Source: JAGLOK01 sp963677605 (GTDB lineage: Bacteria; Bacillota; Clostridia; Christensenellales; UMGS416). From it: a stretch of 64,000 bases of DNA. The notes beneath the pieces were generated by a model. The model saw only the letters and a program-made list of their open reading frames with translations, was not told the origin of the DNA and did no database searches. Positions 8,922 to 17,431 of the stretch are shown piece after piece (position 1 is the stretch's first letter; each line of letters opens with the position of its first letter). Position numbers and translations under genes: made by a program. Location: NCBI GenBank assembly GCA_963677605.2, contig CAXXDX010000006.1:744001-808000 (forward strand). The letters run 5' to 3'.

Positions 8922-8950
8922 AGTCTATCATTGGACATCTTATTTGTCAA
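8922..8950 (-). promoter_or_regulatory. Sigma-A promoter of the LacI-type gene
   Basis: Perfect TTGACA (8945-8950 on the minus strand), a 17-base spacer, and TAGACT (8922-8927). The operator follows within a few bases. Confidence 0.75.
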
Positions 8951-9030
8951 TATTATTTTGTTAACTTCGAAAAATAGTTTAAAGTAGTTTTGATGGACTA
9001 ACCCCATTTTTATAGACACTGAGAATAGAT

Positions 9031-9836
9031 TCATGAGTTAAAAAGCATCTTATCATACTCCATTGGTGATTTGTATCCCAAAGCCGAATGGAGTCGTTTT
9101 GGGTTGTAAAACATCTCAATGTATTCGATTGCTGCTTTTCTTGCTTTCTCTCTGGTCGCAAATGGATGTTTCTTGTTTACCAGCTCAGTCTTCAAAGATT
9201 TATTGAAAGCTTCGATAACAGCATTATCCCACGGATTGCCTCCGCGACTCATGCTTATGTATACGCCTTTACATCTGATAAAAGCATTATATCGGTTACT
9301 CATAAATTGCGCTCCTCGGTCGGTATGAACCATTAACCCTGCTTCCGGATTTTCTCTTTCAAGGCATCTAGTACAAGCTGCTCACGCTATGGCAGTTAAT
9401 TGACCAACCTACAACTTTTCGTGTGCATATATCTAAGTATACCATCAAATACTCATTCCTTCTTTTGTTGGAATATATGTAATATCTCCGACCCAAATTT
9501 TATTCTTTTGCTTGACATCAAACTCACGATTTAGGTGGTTTGGGTGAATGGAAGCTTTATATGCTTTGCTGTATCTACAGTGTCTTTTACATGAATATTT
9601 TGCTTTTAACCCATTCTCTTTCATTATACGCTCAACTCGTTTATGATTGACATGAATTCCGCGGCTTTTTAGTTCTCTTAGAATCCTTTTTGAGCCATAC
9701 CTGCCTTTGTATTGATTAAATACACTTTTTATAATATCTGTTAATGCAAGATTTTCTATATCTCTTCTTGTAGGTTTTCTGTCTACTGTATTGTACTATG
9801 TTGATCTGTGTATCTTTAGGACAACGCACATTAATC
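9031..9836 (-). pseudogene. IS3-family transposase OrfB (DDE integrase), broken
   Basis: Read on the minus strand the remains run in order: RKPTRRDIENLALTD, the HTH_21-like KGRYGSKRILRELKSRG, then WVGDITYIP with the first catalytic Asp, then a TGA stop. The frame then shifts (YLMVYLDICTRKVVGWS), stops again, and shifts back to HTDRGAQF with the second Asp and NAVIEAFNKSLK with the Glu. A TAG also lies before RKPTRRD. All three catalytic residues survive, but in different frames. Confidence 0.88.
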
Positions 9837-10172
9837 TTACGCTGCACACATTTTTATGTGATTTAATAAACTCTGCTTTTTCTTTCGTCTTCCCTTTAGG
9901 AAGACTTGGTACTTTTTTAGAATTTCATTCTCCAGTTCCAGCTGCTTGTTCTTTTTCTCCAGCAACTTGATTTTATACTCATTGTCAATACGTGCATTTC
10001 CCGGCCCTTTAAATGCCTCATCTCCATATTTATCATATTCCCTAAGCCATCGATAGATTGTTTGCTCTGTTATACAAAGAGCTTCTGATACATTTGTTAT
10101 TCGCTTACCTTCTTCTATTACTTGCTTAATTGTCTGTAGCTTATATTCCTTGTTGAATGTTCGTCTCCCCAT
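9837..10172 (-). CDS. IS3-family transposase OrfA (helix-turn-helix)
   Basis: A 111-residue OrfA that opens with MGRRTFNKEYKLQTIKQ, followed by the helix-turn-helix VSEALCITEQTIYRWLREY and a C-terminal leucine-zipper-like coiled coil (KKNKQLELENEILKK). OrfA binds the terminal repeats of the element and normally joins OrfB by programmed frameshifting. OrfB is dead here, so this protein could at most act as an inhibitor or work in trans. Confidence 0.88.
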   Translation of the reverse strand: MGRRTFNKEYKLQTIKQVIEEGKRITNVSEALCITEQTIYRWLREYDKYGDEAFKGPGNARIDNEYKIKLLEKKNKQLELENEILKKYQVFLKGRRKKKQSLLNHIKMCAA

Positions 10173-10235
10173 TTTTTACCTCCGATTAGATTCTATTATT
10201 ATCTTATCTTCAGTGTCAACTTTAGGGGGAGTCCA

Positions 10236-10508
10236 CATATCCCATTTATTAGATTAGACTAAATTAAAACAAACAATATTGTGTTTATTTGAAATTTAAT
10301 AGGCGAATAAAATAAGTGCCACTTTATATATTTAGTTTGAAATAAATATAGAAAATATGATTAAAAGCAGATATGAGCTTATTAAGTGGCATGAAACCTT
10401 ATATTGAAAAACATATGAAATAATGGATTTTACTTTTCATTAGCATTTGATGTATCCAACTAACTAATATATAATAATTTTACAACTTTAAAGCATTAGG
10501 AGTATTTA
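10236..10508 (+). promoter_or_regulatory. Gap between IS and SLOG gene, with promoter at 10447-10475
   Basis: The stretch is A/T-rich and holds no gene. At its right end TTGATG (10447-10452), a 17-base spacer and TATAAT (10470-10475) make a good sigma-A promoter for the SLOG-SLATT gene, with a short leader and AGGAG before the ATG at 10509. Further left, TGCCACTT (10317-10324) and AAGTGGCA (10384-10391) form a long-range inverted repeat of unknown meaning. Confidence 0.65.
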
Positions 10509-12191
10509 ATGGTTCCCATAAACATTGCTGTAACCGGACACAGAGATATAAGTATAAATGATACAGAATTATATAAAAGTATAATTATCAAAATTATTAA
10601 AGATTATAAAAATAAATATCCAAACTCAGAAATTCAAATTTTGTCAGGTATGGCTGAAGGTGCAGATATTCTCGCAGCCGAAGCTGCGTTAGAGCTTGGA
10701 ATAAAACTAGTAGCTGTTCTTCCTATGAGCAAAGAAAACTATATTAATACTTTTTCAAATAAAGAAACATCTACACCAGTATTTGAAAAAGTTTTATCAA
10801 AAGCATACAAAGTAATAGATCTATCGAAAATATATAAATCTTGCTACGAAGACAATCAATCATATGTGCAACTAGGTGTCTACCTTACCGAGCATGCGCA
10901 AAGTATTATAGCTCTGTGGAATGGTATAGATAACAACAACGCAGGTGGTACTTCTACTGTTGTAAAATATGCACTTGAAGGAATGCCTAAAAAGTTCAGA
11001 GATAAGTATTGCATTGTTGATAGATATGACACTATTCCTGTACATCATATTCCAGTAAAAAGACAAAAAGTGAAACTTGGAAATGAACCAGATTATATAA
11101 GCACCCAAAACAATTGCTATAAAACTTACTACCCCAGTATTTGGAAAAACAATGATAAAAAAGCTATGATTTGCTACTATGAAAACCAACTAAAAGAGAT
11201 AGATGAATTTAATAAGGCGTCAAATAACTTAAACATAGATAACGCTTACCTAAATGGATCAGATGATAAAGAGCTTAATACATCTAACGGCATAGAAAAA
11301 ATAATAGCTACTCAGAAAACTGCAGATACTCTTGCTAGCAAACTCCAAAAGAAAACTGTAAGACTGCTAATAACTCAACTTTTGTTCGGGTTTTTTGTAT
11401 TCTTTTGGGTATCACTAGCCGATGAAGTAGTGCCATTTGCTCCTCAGATATTGCTTTTATCTCCTCTGTTTTTCATATTATGTGTACTAATCTTCAGACA
11501 CGTAAATAAAAAATCAATCGAGGAACGATATTATCTTTACAGAGCACTAGCAGAATGCCTAAGAGTACAGTTTTACTGGAAGAGTGCAAGTATTGAAGAC
11601 AATGCTCATAGAAGCTACTCCAAAAAAAATGCATTTGAACTTGGTTGGGTAATACAGGCATGTAAGAATGTTAGTATTGATATAAACTACGAGCTAAATA
11701 GTATCGATTTAACAAGTGCTAATTTAAATAAAATAAAAAGATATTGGTTTGATGATCAAGACTTATACTTTTCTTTAAAGCAAAAAGAAAACAATGAAAT
11801 AATAAAGCGAAACAAAAAGTGGACATTCTTTCTCTTTGGTGCAGGGCTAGTTTTCGTTATCCTACTAATCTTAGAACGACTTATATTGAACACTTACATA
11901 AACAGTGAGCTCTTAATGCATTTGCTACTTTTCTTAATAGACGCTTCACTTGCCGGAGGTGCAATTTTTTCAGGCTATCTAGATAAAAGACAGTTTGAAT
12001 CTGAACAAAAGCAATACTCTAGAATGTCAGTGATATTTAATCAAGCTAAAAAAGAGCTTGAAGCTGTGCCTATGTCAAATATTCAAGACTCAAAAGATAT
12101 TATTGTTGAGCTTGGATGCGATGCTTTGGCAGAAAATGCAGATTGGGTCGTATATAACAGGATGAGTAATATTGACATTCCTATGGGATAG
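10509..12191 (+). CDS. SLOG nucleotide-sensor domain fused to a SLATT-like membrane effector
   Basis: 560 residues. Residues 1-180 look like a SLOG (LOG/DprA/TRPM-type) Rossmannoid domain: AVTGHRDI at 7-14, SGMAEGADILAAEAA at 46-60, and IALWNGI plus GGTSTVVKYA at 134-155. SLOG domains bind NAD-derived or other nucleotide ligands. After a linker come two pairs of predicted helices (285-304 and 312-330; 438-457 and 467-488). The conserved soluble segments between and after them (YYLYRALAECLRVQFYW, YWFDDQDLYF) recall SLATT, a predicted pore-forming domain found with SLOG and SMODS proteins. Good promoter and AGGAG. It heads the TIR cluster. No SIR2, CD-NTase or protease domain is present. Binding and pore activity are inferred from family only. 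Confidence 0.78.
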   Translation: MVPINIAVTGHRDISINDTELYKSIIIKIIKDYKNKYPNSEIQILSGMAEGADILAAEAALELGIKLVAVLPMSKENYINTFSNKETSTPVFEKVLSKAYKVIDLSKIYKSCYEDNQSYVQLGVYLTEHAQSIIALWNGIDNNNAGGTSTVVKYALEGMPKKFRDKYCIVDRYDTIPVHHIPVKRQKVKLGNEPDYISTQNNCYKTYYPSIWKNNDKKAMICYYENQLKEIDEFNKASNNLNIDNAYLNGSDDKELNTSNGIEKIIATQKTADTLASKLQKKTVRLLITQLLFGFFVFFWVSLADEVVPFAPQILLLSPLFFILCVLIFRHVNKKSIEERYYLYRALAECLRVQFYWKSASIEDNAHRSYSKKNAFELGWVIQACKNVSIDINYELNSIDLTSANLNKIKRYWFDDQDLYFSLKQKENNEIIKRNKKWTFFLFGAGLVFVILLILERLILNTYINSELLMHLLLFLIDASLAGGAIFSGYLDKRQFESEQKQYSRMSVIFNQAKKELEAVPMSNIQDSKDIIVELGCDALAENADWVVYNRMSNIDIPMG

Positions 12192-12343
12192 CTTCTTTGT
12201 ATTTTCGTTAATCTTACACTTTGCATTGTTATAGTTAAGTAATTATACTTTCATATAACTGCTTTTTATTTATACAAGAAGGTTTATAAATAAGATTGCT
12301 AATAAGAATCTTTGCTAATCTAAAAAATCTAACATTGATTTTA

Positions 12344-12372
12344 TTGAACGATATAAGTGCATTTGGTATAAT
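12344..12372 (+). promoter_or_regulatory. Promoter of the TIR-Bmp gene
   Basis: TTGAAC (12344-12349), 17 bases, TATAAT (12367-12372), with an extended -10 TGG in front. It drives the TIR gene at 12461 and probably the next one at 14195, since only 45 bases part them. The rest of the 269-base gap after the SLOG gene is A/T-rich and shows no gene. Confidence 0.75.
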
Positions 12373-12460
12373 GTTCAAGATAATGTAAAAAAATTTCCTA
12401 ATAAAATAGTCAATTATCTACAGCCTTTACCTATACACATATAAACTAGAGGTAGCATTC

Positions 12461-14149
12461 ATGCACGATGTATTTATATCTCATTCTCATAAGGACAAAC
12501 AAATAGCAGATGCTATCTGCCATCACTTTGAGCAGGAAAAAATCAAGTGCTGGATAGCACCAAGAGATATTACACCAGGAGCAGACTGGGCAGTGTCAAT
12601 TGCTAGAGCAATACCTGAATCGAAGATATTGCTCCTTATCTTCTCAACTCATTCAAATATATCTAAGCAAGTTTTAAGAGAAGTTCAACTAGCAGTCTCA
12701 AACAACTTGATTATTATTCCTATAAGAATAGAAGATATACAGCCAACGGATGGAATGCTATATTACTTATCTACTGTACATTGGATTGATATTCTTAATG
12801 AAAAGATAGAAAATCAAATTAATGCAATAACAGATACCGTTTCTAATATCTTAATATCTGGTGAAAAGCAAATCAAAGAACGCAAACTAATATTAGAGCC
12901 TGCCTCAAAAAGTAAAAGAAGAATGAAGTGGCAATGGATTATCCTGCCAACATTGATTATTTTGACGGGTTTATTGCTTTTCGTATTTAAAGATAGCATT
13001 TTTAGTTCAAAAGCAGATATTACTAACAAGACAGATCAGCCTGTAAATACATCTGTAAAAGATCCTTCTATAAGTGATAGTGATGGACAAATTACAAATG
13101 CAAATGTGGAAGAAAGAAATACTACTCCTGAGCCTTATTATGAGATTGCTATGATTACAGAGAAAGCCTTTGACTTAGATAAATCATTTGTATTTTATAC
13201 ATGGGAAGGTATCTTAGACTATGCCAAAGAAAATAATAAAACTTATAAGTATTATGAGCCAATAAGTGAAAATACGGATTCATTCAACTATCAAATAGAT
13301 TTGGCGATACAGAATGGTGCGAAAATAGTAATTGCACCAAGTGTGCAATTTGAGCAAGCATTATATTCTGCACAAAAGAAATATCCTAACACTAGTTTTA
13401 TATTAATTGATGGAATTCCAAATGACGGCAATTATCAAAATGGCGAACCATCCTATGACATTGCAGGTAACTGCTATTCAATTCTTTTTGCTGAAGAACA
13501 AGCTGGTTTTTTGGCGGGGTATGCTGCAGTAAAAGATGGATACAAGAATCTTGGCTTTATAGGAGGAATGAAAGTGCCTGCTGTCAAAAGATTTGGATAC
13601 GGGTTTATTGCCGGTGCAGAATATGCATCAGCAAGTATGGATATCGAAGGAGTTGAAATAAAATATTCATATATAGGGAGTTTTGAAGAATCCACTGAAA
13701 CTCAATCTTTAGCAGACTCTTGGTACAGTACAGGAACAGAAGTAATATTTGCCGCCGCAGGTGATGCAGGCTATTCGGTGATTGCTTCTGCTGAAAATAA
13801 TAATGCAAAAGTAATTGGAGTAGATACTGATCAATCAATTATTTCTGAGACAGTAATTACTTCGGCTAAAAAAGAGCTTTCTTTGGCAGTGAATAGAGCC
13901 CTTGACAATTATTTTAATGGTAATTTTGAGGGAGGAATATCTGATACACTGAGTATCTCAGATGATTTTATTGGGCTGCCTATTGAAAATTCAAGATTTA
14001 AAACTTTCTCAAAAGAAGCGTACTTAATTATTTACAATACGCTTAAGTTGAATGAAGAGGGCATTCTAGATAATATACCTACTGAAGAAACAGTATCATC
14101 AGCTATTGAACTGTCATCAAATAGGATTGAGGTTTTACTATATGATTGA
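12461..14149 (+). CDS. TIR domain - transmembrane helix - Bmp/PnrA-type binding domain
   Basis: 562 residues. Residues 1-135 are a TIR domain: HDVFISHSHKDK at the start, WIAPRDITPG at 31-40, and QVLREVQLAV, where E74 is the likely catalytic Glu of NAD-cleaving TIRs. One transmembrane helix follows at about 157-178, preceded by a basic SKSKRR stop. After a Ser/Thr-rich linker, residues 215-560 match the Bmp/Med/PnrA family of nucleoside-binding lipoproteins: KSFVFYTWEGI, AGFLAGYAAV, LGFIGGMKVPAVKRFGYGF, EVIFAAAGDAG and KVIGVDTDQS. The basic loop inside predicts TIR in the cytoplasm and the binding domain outside. A solute-gated TIR receptor is the natural reading, but this is inferred. Ligand unknown; purine nucleosides are bound by characterised PnrA. 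Confidence 0.85.
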   Translation: MHDVFISHSHKDKQIADAICHHFEQEKIKCWIAPRDITPGADWAVSIARAIPESKILLLIFSTHSNISKQVLREVQLAVSNNLIIIPIRIEDIQPTDGMLYYLSTVHWIDILNEKIENQINAITDTVSNILISGEKQIKERKLILEPASKSKRRMKWQWIILPTLIILTGLLLFVFKDSIFSSKADITNKTDQPVNTSVKDPSISDSDGQITNANVEERNTTPEPYYEIAMITEKAFDLDKSFVFYTWEGILDYAKENNKTYKYYEPISENTDSFNYQIDLAIQNGAKIVIAPSVQFEQALYSAQKKYPNTSFILIDGIPNDGNYQNGEPSYDIAGNCYSILFAEEQAGFLAGYAAVKDGYKNLGFIGGMKVPAVKRFGYGFIAGAEYASASMDIEGVEIKYSYIGSFEESTETQSLADSWYSTGTEVIFAAAGDAGYSVIASAENNNAKVIGVDTDQSIISETVITSAKKELSLAVNRALDNYFNGNFEGGISDTLSISDDFIGLPIENSRFKTFSKEAYLIIYNTLKLNEEGILDNIPTEETVSSAIELSSNRIEVLLYD

Positions 14150-14194
14150 TTCCAGAAATAATTATTTAAGATTAATAGATAGGTGGCTGTTAGA

Positions 14195-15778
14195 ATGACA
14201 CACGACGTATTCATTTCACACTCACATAAAGACAAAAAGATCGCAGATGCCATCTGCCATCACTATGAGCAGGAGAAAATAAAGTGTTGGATTGCACCAA
14301 GAGATATTACACCTGGTGTAAACTGGGCAGAAGCTATATCAGATGCTATACCCCAATGTAAAATCATGCTGCTTATCTTTTCTTCCCATGCGAATATGTC
14401 TCATCAAGTATTGCGCGAGGTAGAGCTTGCAGTAAAGAATAGACTTATTATAGTGCCGGTTAAAATAGAAGATATCAACCCAACTAAAGGAATGGAGTAT
14501 TATCTTTCAACAGTGCATTGGATTGATGTCGTAAACAAGAAAACAGAAAAGTATATTGAAAGCCTTACTCAAACAGTAAAGGGATACTTGAACAGTGAAA
14601 AGATTACTCCCCCACCACTTAAGCAAAATGATTTATCTCCTAAAAAGAAAATTCCACTTGCTGTGTGGATATCCGCTGCAGCTTTTGTTGTTATTTTAGG
14701 CGTTTTAGGCATAGTGTTTAGAAATAGTCTATTTAACCAAAATCCGGAGGATACTACAATACCAAATACAGAATCAACAGCTTCACAAGAAAGCATAAAT
14801 ATATCTGTACAAACTCCAACCATTACATTAACAGATAGCTTAATAGAAGATTCTGATCTTAATATCACAAATGATACAATTGTAGAAATCGAGGATACTG
14901 TTTTAAGAGACGGCATTATTAAAACATTGGCACAACATGGTGTTAGGATAACAAGTGATATCACAGTTTCTGATATGCTTAAGCTCGAATATTTAAAAAT
15001 CGCCTCAACTGAAAATTATGAATCTATGGCAGATTTAGAAACCAGCAATACAGATTATGCATCGTTTTTTTCAGACAACGTAATTGTAACTGACGAAGAC
15101 ATATACAATATAGACTGTCTCAAATATGCCAAAAACCTTAAAATGCTTTATATAGCGGGTAAAAGCATAAGAGATATATCAGCTATTGAGAACTTAACAG
15201 ATCTTGAATACCTTTCATTAGCAAATAACGAAATATCTAGTATAGAAGCTCTGAAAAACCTCCCAAAAATAAAAAGGCTAGTTCTTGATGACAACCTTAT
15301 TATTGACTTATCACCACTTCAAAACTTAAGCACATTACTGGAAATATTAGTTTCAGGAAATTTAATTGAAGATATTGAGCCATTGATAAGCCTACCTTAT
15401 CTTGAAGCACTAGGAATTAATGATAATCCAATTAAAGATCTCAGTTTTATTGCTGAGCTTAGGTATTTAGACGGAATAAATCTTAGTTATTATAATCTAG
15501 AGGATTTAAGCATATTATCTAACATGAGAAAAGCTACATGGCTTGTGCTACAAGACTGCAATATAAATGATATTAGTCCTTTATCTAATTTAAGAGACCT
15601 TGAACTACTATTCATTATAGAAAATGACATAGATGATCTAAGCCCTATAACAAAATTATGGAAGTTAAAAAAAGTTTGGATAAGTGAATACACTGCTCAA
15701 GAATGCGCTGACTCTGTTAGTGACCTAATAAATAATGGTGTAGAAGTCTATAAAATTCATGAAAGAATTGAAGAGTAG
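14195..15778 (+). CDS. TIR domain - transmembrane helix - LRR receptor-like protein
   Basis: 527 residues. I take the ATG at 14195, eight bases after AGGTGG, because it gives the same N-terminus (MTHDVFISHSHKDK) as its paralogues. TIR 1-135 with WIAPRDITPG and candidate catalytic E75 in QVLREVELAV. One helix at about 153-175, then a Thr/Ser-rich linker, an alpha-helical cap (VEIEDTVLRDGIIKTL... ITVSDMLKLEYLKIAS) and eight to nine internalin-type 22-residue LRRs of the form LxNLxxLExLxLxxNxIxDISP. Predicted topology is TIR inside and LRR outside. Only 45 bases follow the TIR-Bmp gene, so the two are probably co-transcribed. Ligand and signalling output are unknown. Confidence 0.85.
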   Translation: MTHDVFISHSHKDKKIADAICHHYEQEKIKCWIAPRDITPGVNWAEAISDAIPQCKIMLLIFSSHANMSHQVLREVELAVKNRLIIVPVKIEDINPTKGMEYYLSTVHWIDVVNKKTEKYIESLTQTVKGYLNSEKITPPPLKQNDLSPKKKIPLAVWISAAAFVVILGVLGIVFRNSLFNQNPEDTTIPNTESTASQESINISVQTPTITLTDSLIEDSDLNITNDTIVEIEDTVLRDGIIKTLAQHGVRITSDITVSDMLKLEYLKIASTENYESMADLETSNTDYASFFSDNVIVTDEDIYNIDCLKYAKNLKMLYIAGKSIRDISAIENLTDLEYLSLANNEISSIEALKNLPKIKRLVLDDNLIIDLSPLQNLSTLLEILVSGNLIEDIEPLISLPYLEALGINDNPIKDLSFIAELRYLDGINLSYYNLEDLSILSNMRKATWLVLQDCNINDISPLSNLRDLELLFIIENDIDDLSPITKLWKLKKVWISEYTAQECADSVSDLINNGVEVYKIHERIEE

Positions 15779-15808
15779 AAATTAAAAAAGATGAACTTAG
15801 TGTGCGAT

Positions 15809-15904
15809 CTATTAATATAATGCTCACATAAAAAACAAAAAATGGTATATATTCTCTGTCATCACTTTGAGCAAAAGCATTTTCAGACAGAGGTCATACC
15901 TTAA
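15809..15904 (+). pseudogene. Remnant of a further TIR-domain gene
   Basis: Read in one frame this stretch gives LLI, a TAA stop, then CSHKKQKMVYILCHHFEQKH. That lines up with VFISHSHKDKKIADAICHH(Y/F)EQEK at the start of the neighbouring TIR proteins, and the bases for CHHFEQ are almost unchanged. There is no start and no continuation, so it is the dead 5' end of a lost sixth TIR paralogue. It lies in the 203-base gap between two convergent TIR genes. Confidence 0.72.
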
Positions 15905-15981
15905 CTGCTCATTGGTATAAACGAATATACAGCTCACAAAGTTAATAGATATTAAGACACCATACGACAGATGCGGTTCAA

Positions 15982-17193
15982 TTAATCTTCACTTACGGGA
16001 CTAAATACTAGCTCTTCAATATCATCATAATCTCTTTCTAAAAACTCATCTACTAAATCCTTATTATCTTTATAGCAATTAAAGTTATCTTCAATATATC
16101 TTCTCAATGAACCTTTTGCTAACTTAACGCTATCTATTACGACTATACTATCACCATCAGTAAAGTTATTAACTTCAAGATATTGTGGTGAAGTTGCTAA
16201 TGCTTCTGAGAGCTTATATGATATAAAGCAAATATCTCCCGCATTATCATCTATCGCAACAATATAAACGATTGAATTATTATCATTAAGAAATACTACT
16301 GCATCAATATACTGTCCGTTATTTTTAAACAAATGTCCTTCTAATTGTATGGGTTTAGAAGAAAAGTCATTTAAATGATTAGTTTCTTCATCTTTTAGAT
16401 AATATACACTCTCAAAATTAATCTCTGAGTTCAACCTAAAATTAAATGTTCCGACTGAACTATGCTTAGGTAGCTTAACTTTATAGTGCACAAGCATTCC
16501 AGGCTTAAGCTCGTAATCAATATTGCAGCCTTGTTTAACCTGAAGCTGCCCTTCAGCAAGTTCGTAACTATCTGCTTTATCATTTTCCATTACCCAAGAC
16601 ATATCTTCTTCATTATTAAATTCTAAATCAACTAAAAGATTCCATTCTTCTTTTGGTTGAGCTTTAAATATACTTCCCCAAAAAACTGCTATCAAAATAC
16701 CTGCTAAAATTATTACAAATACTCCAGAAAACAAAAGTATTCTCATAAATTGCTTTTTCTTTTCTGGTGCTGGTTTAAATCTTCTACCATTCTTGAGGAT
16801 ATTCACAAGATCATCATATAATTTATCTAAATAAGCCTCAACCTTCTTATCCACTACATCTAGCCAATGAACTGTTGACAAGTAGTAATCCAAACCTTCT
16901 GTTGGCATTATATCATCCACCTTAACAGTAAGAATTGGTATATTATTCTTAACAGCGAGCTCAACCTCTCGAAGTACCTGCTGAGACATATTTGCATCTT
17001 CAGAAAAAATTAGAAGAAATATCTTGCACTCAGGGATAGCTCTACTTATTGCTGCCGCCCAGTTTTCAGCAGGCGCAATATCTCTTGATGCTATCCAACA
17101 CTTAAGTTTTTTACTTTCTAAGTAATGTAATACCGCATCAGCCAAAGCCTTATCTTTATGTGAAAATGAAATAAAGGTATCTAGTCTGCTCAT
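15982..17193 (-). CDS. TIR domain - transmembrane helix - unknown beta-rich domain
   Basis: 403 residues. TIR 1-137 with DTFISFSHKDK, WIASRDIAPA at 33-42 (Ser in place of the Pro of its paralogues) and candidate catalytic E76. One helix at about 151-172. The C-terminal 220 residues lack LRRs. They alternate short hydrophobic and polar strands (LLVDLEFNNEEDMSWVM, GTFNFRLNSEINFESVYY, YIDAVVFLNDNNSIVYIVAI, DSIVVIDSVKL), which suggests a beta-sandwich of the concanavalin/lectin or carbohydrate-binding type, and end in an acidic tail. I do not recognise the family. The gene is divergent from the next TIR gene and has its own extended -10 promoter at 17240-17248. Confidence 0.8.
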   Translation of the reverse strand: MSRLDTFISFSHKDKALADAVLHYLESKKLKCWIASRDIAPAENWAAAISRAIPECKIFLLIFSEDANMSQQVLREVELAVKNNIPILTVKVDDIMPTEGLDYYLSTVHWLDVVDKKVEAYLDKLYDDLVNILKNGRRFKPAPEKKKQFMRILLFSGVFVIILAGILIAVFWGSIFKAQPKEEWNLLVDLEFNNEEDMSWVMENDKADSYELAEGQLQVKQGCNIDYELKPGMLVHYKVKLPKHSSVGTFNFRLNSEINFESVYYLKDEETNHLNDFSSKPIQLEGHLFKNNGQYIDAVVFLNDNNSIVYIVAIDDNAGDICFISYKLSEALATSPQYLEVNNFTDGDSIVVIDSVKLAKGSLRRYIEDNFNCYKDNKDLVDEFLERDYDDIEELVFSPVSED

Positions 17194-17239
17194 AATGCAC
17201 CTCAGAGTAATTCTAATTTTATTAATTATTATATACTAA

Positions 17240-17248
17240 ATTATACCA
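17240..17248 (-). promoter_or_regulatory. Extended -10 promoter of the leftward TIR gene
   Basis: On the minus strand TGGTATAAT. A TTGCAA lies 19 bases further upstream, a loose -35. The same TGGTATAAT occurs in front of two other TIR genes. Confidence 0.55.
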
Positions 17249-17298
17249 TATACTATATCCTATATTGCAAGAAATTAATATATATTTATTAGCAAAAA

Positions 17299-17307
17299 TG
17301 GTATAAT
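17299..17307 (+). promoter_or_regulatory. Extended -10 promoter of the rightward TIR-LRR gene
   Basis: TGGTATAAT about 125 bases before the ATG at 17432. No convincing -35 box is visible, so the TG extension probably carries recognition. It forms a divergent pair with the promoter at 17240-17248. Confidence 0.5.
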
Positions 17308-17431
17308 GCATAAGTAATACCAATACATTTAATGCTTGCATAATAACAACTCAACAATAATAAAAGACAACCTTTCAAGAACCTTACTCCACAAAAACTG
17401 CAGTACTGTTTATTTTTCTAGGGGTTTCGTA

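Larger units (their letters stand above)
8994..10235 (-). mobile_element. IS3-family insertion sequence (IS150-like), decayed
   Basis: About 1242 bp, the normal size for the family. Imperfect terminal inverted repeats begin TGGACT at both ends: TGGACTAACCCC at 8994 reading right and TGGACTCCCCC at 10235 reading left, with the further shared stretch GACACTGA. I see no matching target-site duplication in the flanking three bases. Inside are orfA (intact) and orfB (broken by one nonsense codon and at least two frameshifts), so the element cannot make its own complete transposase. It separates the sugar regulon from the TIR cluster. Confidence 0.88.

Noticed and set aside
10509..14149. Classical Thoeris (ThsA SIR2-SLOG plus ThsB TIR)
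   Set aside because: SLOG and TIR are present, but there is no SIR2 domain and the TIR proteins are membrane receptors, so the canonical type does not fit.
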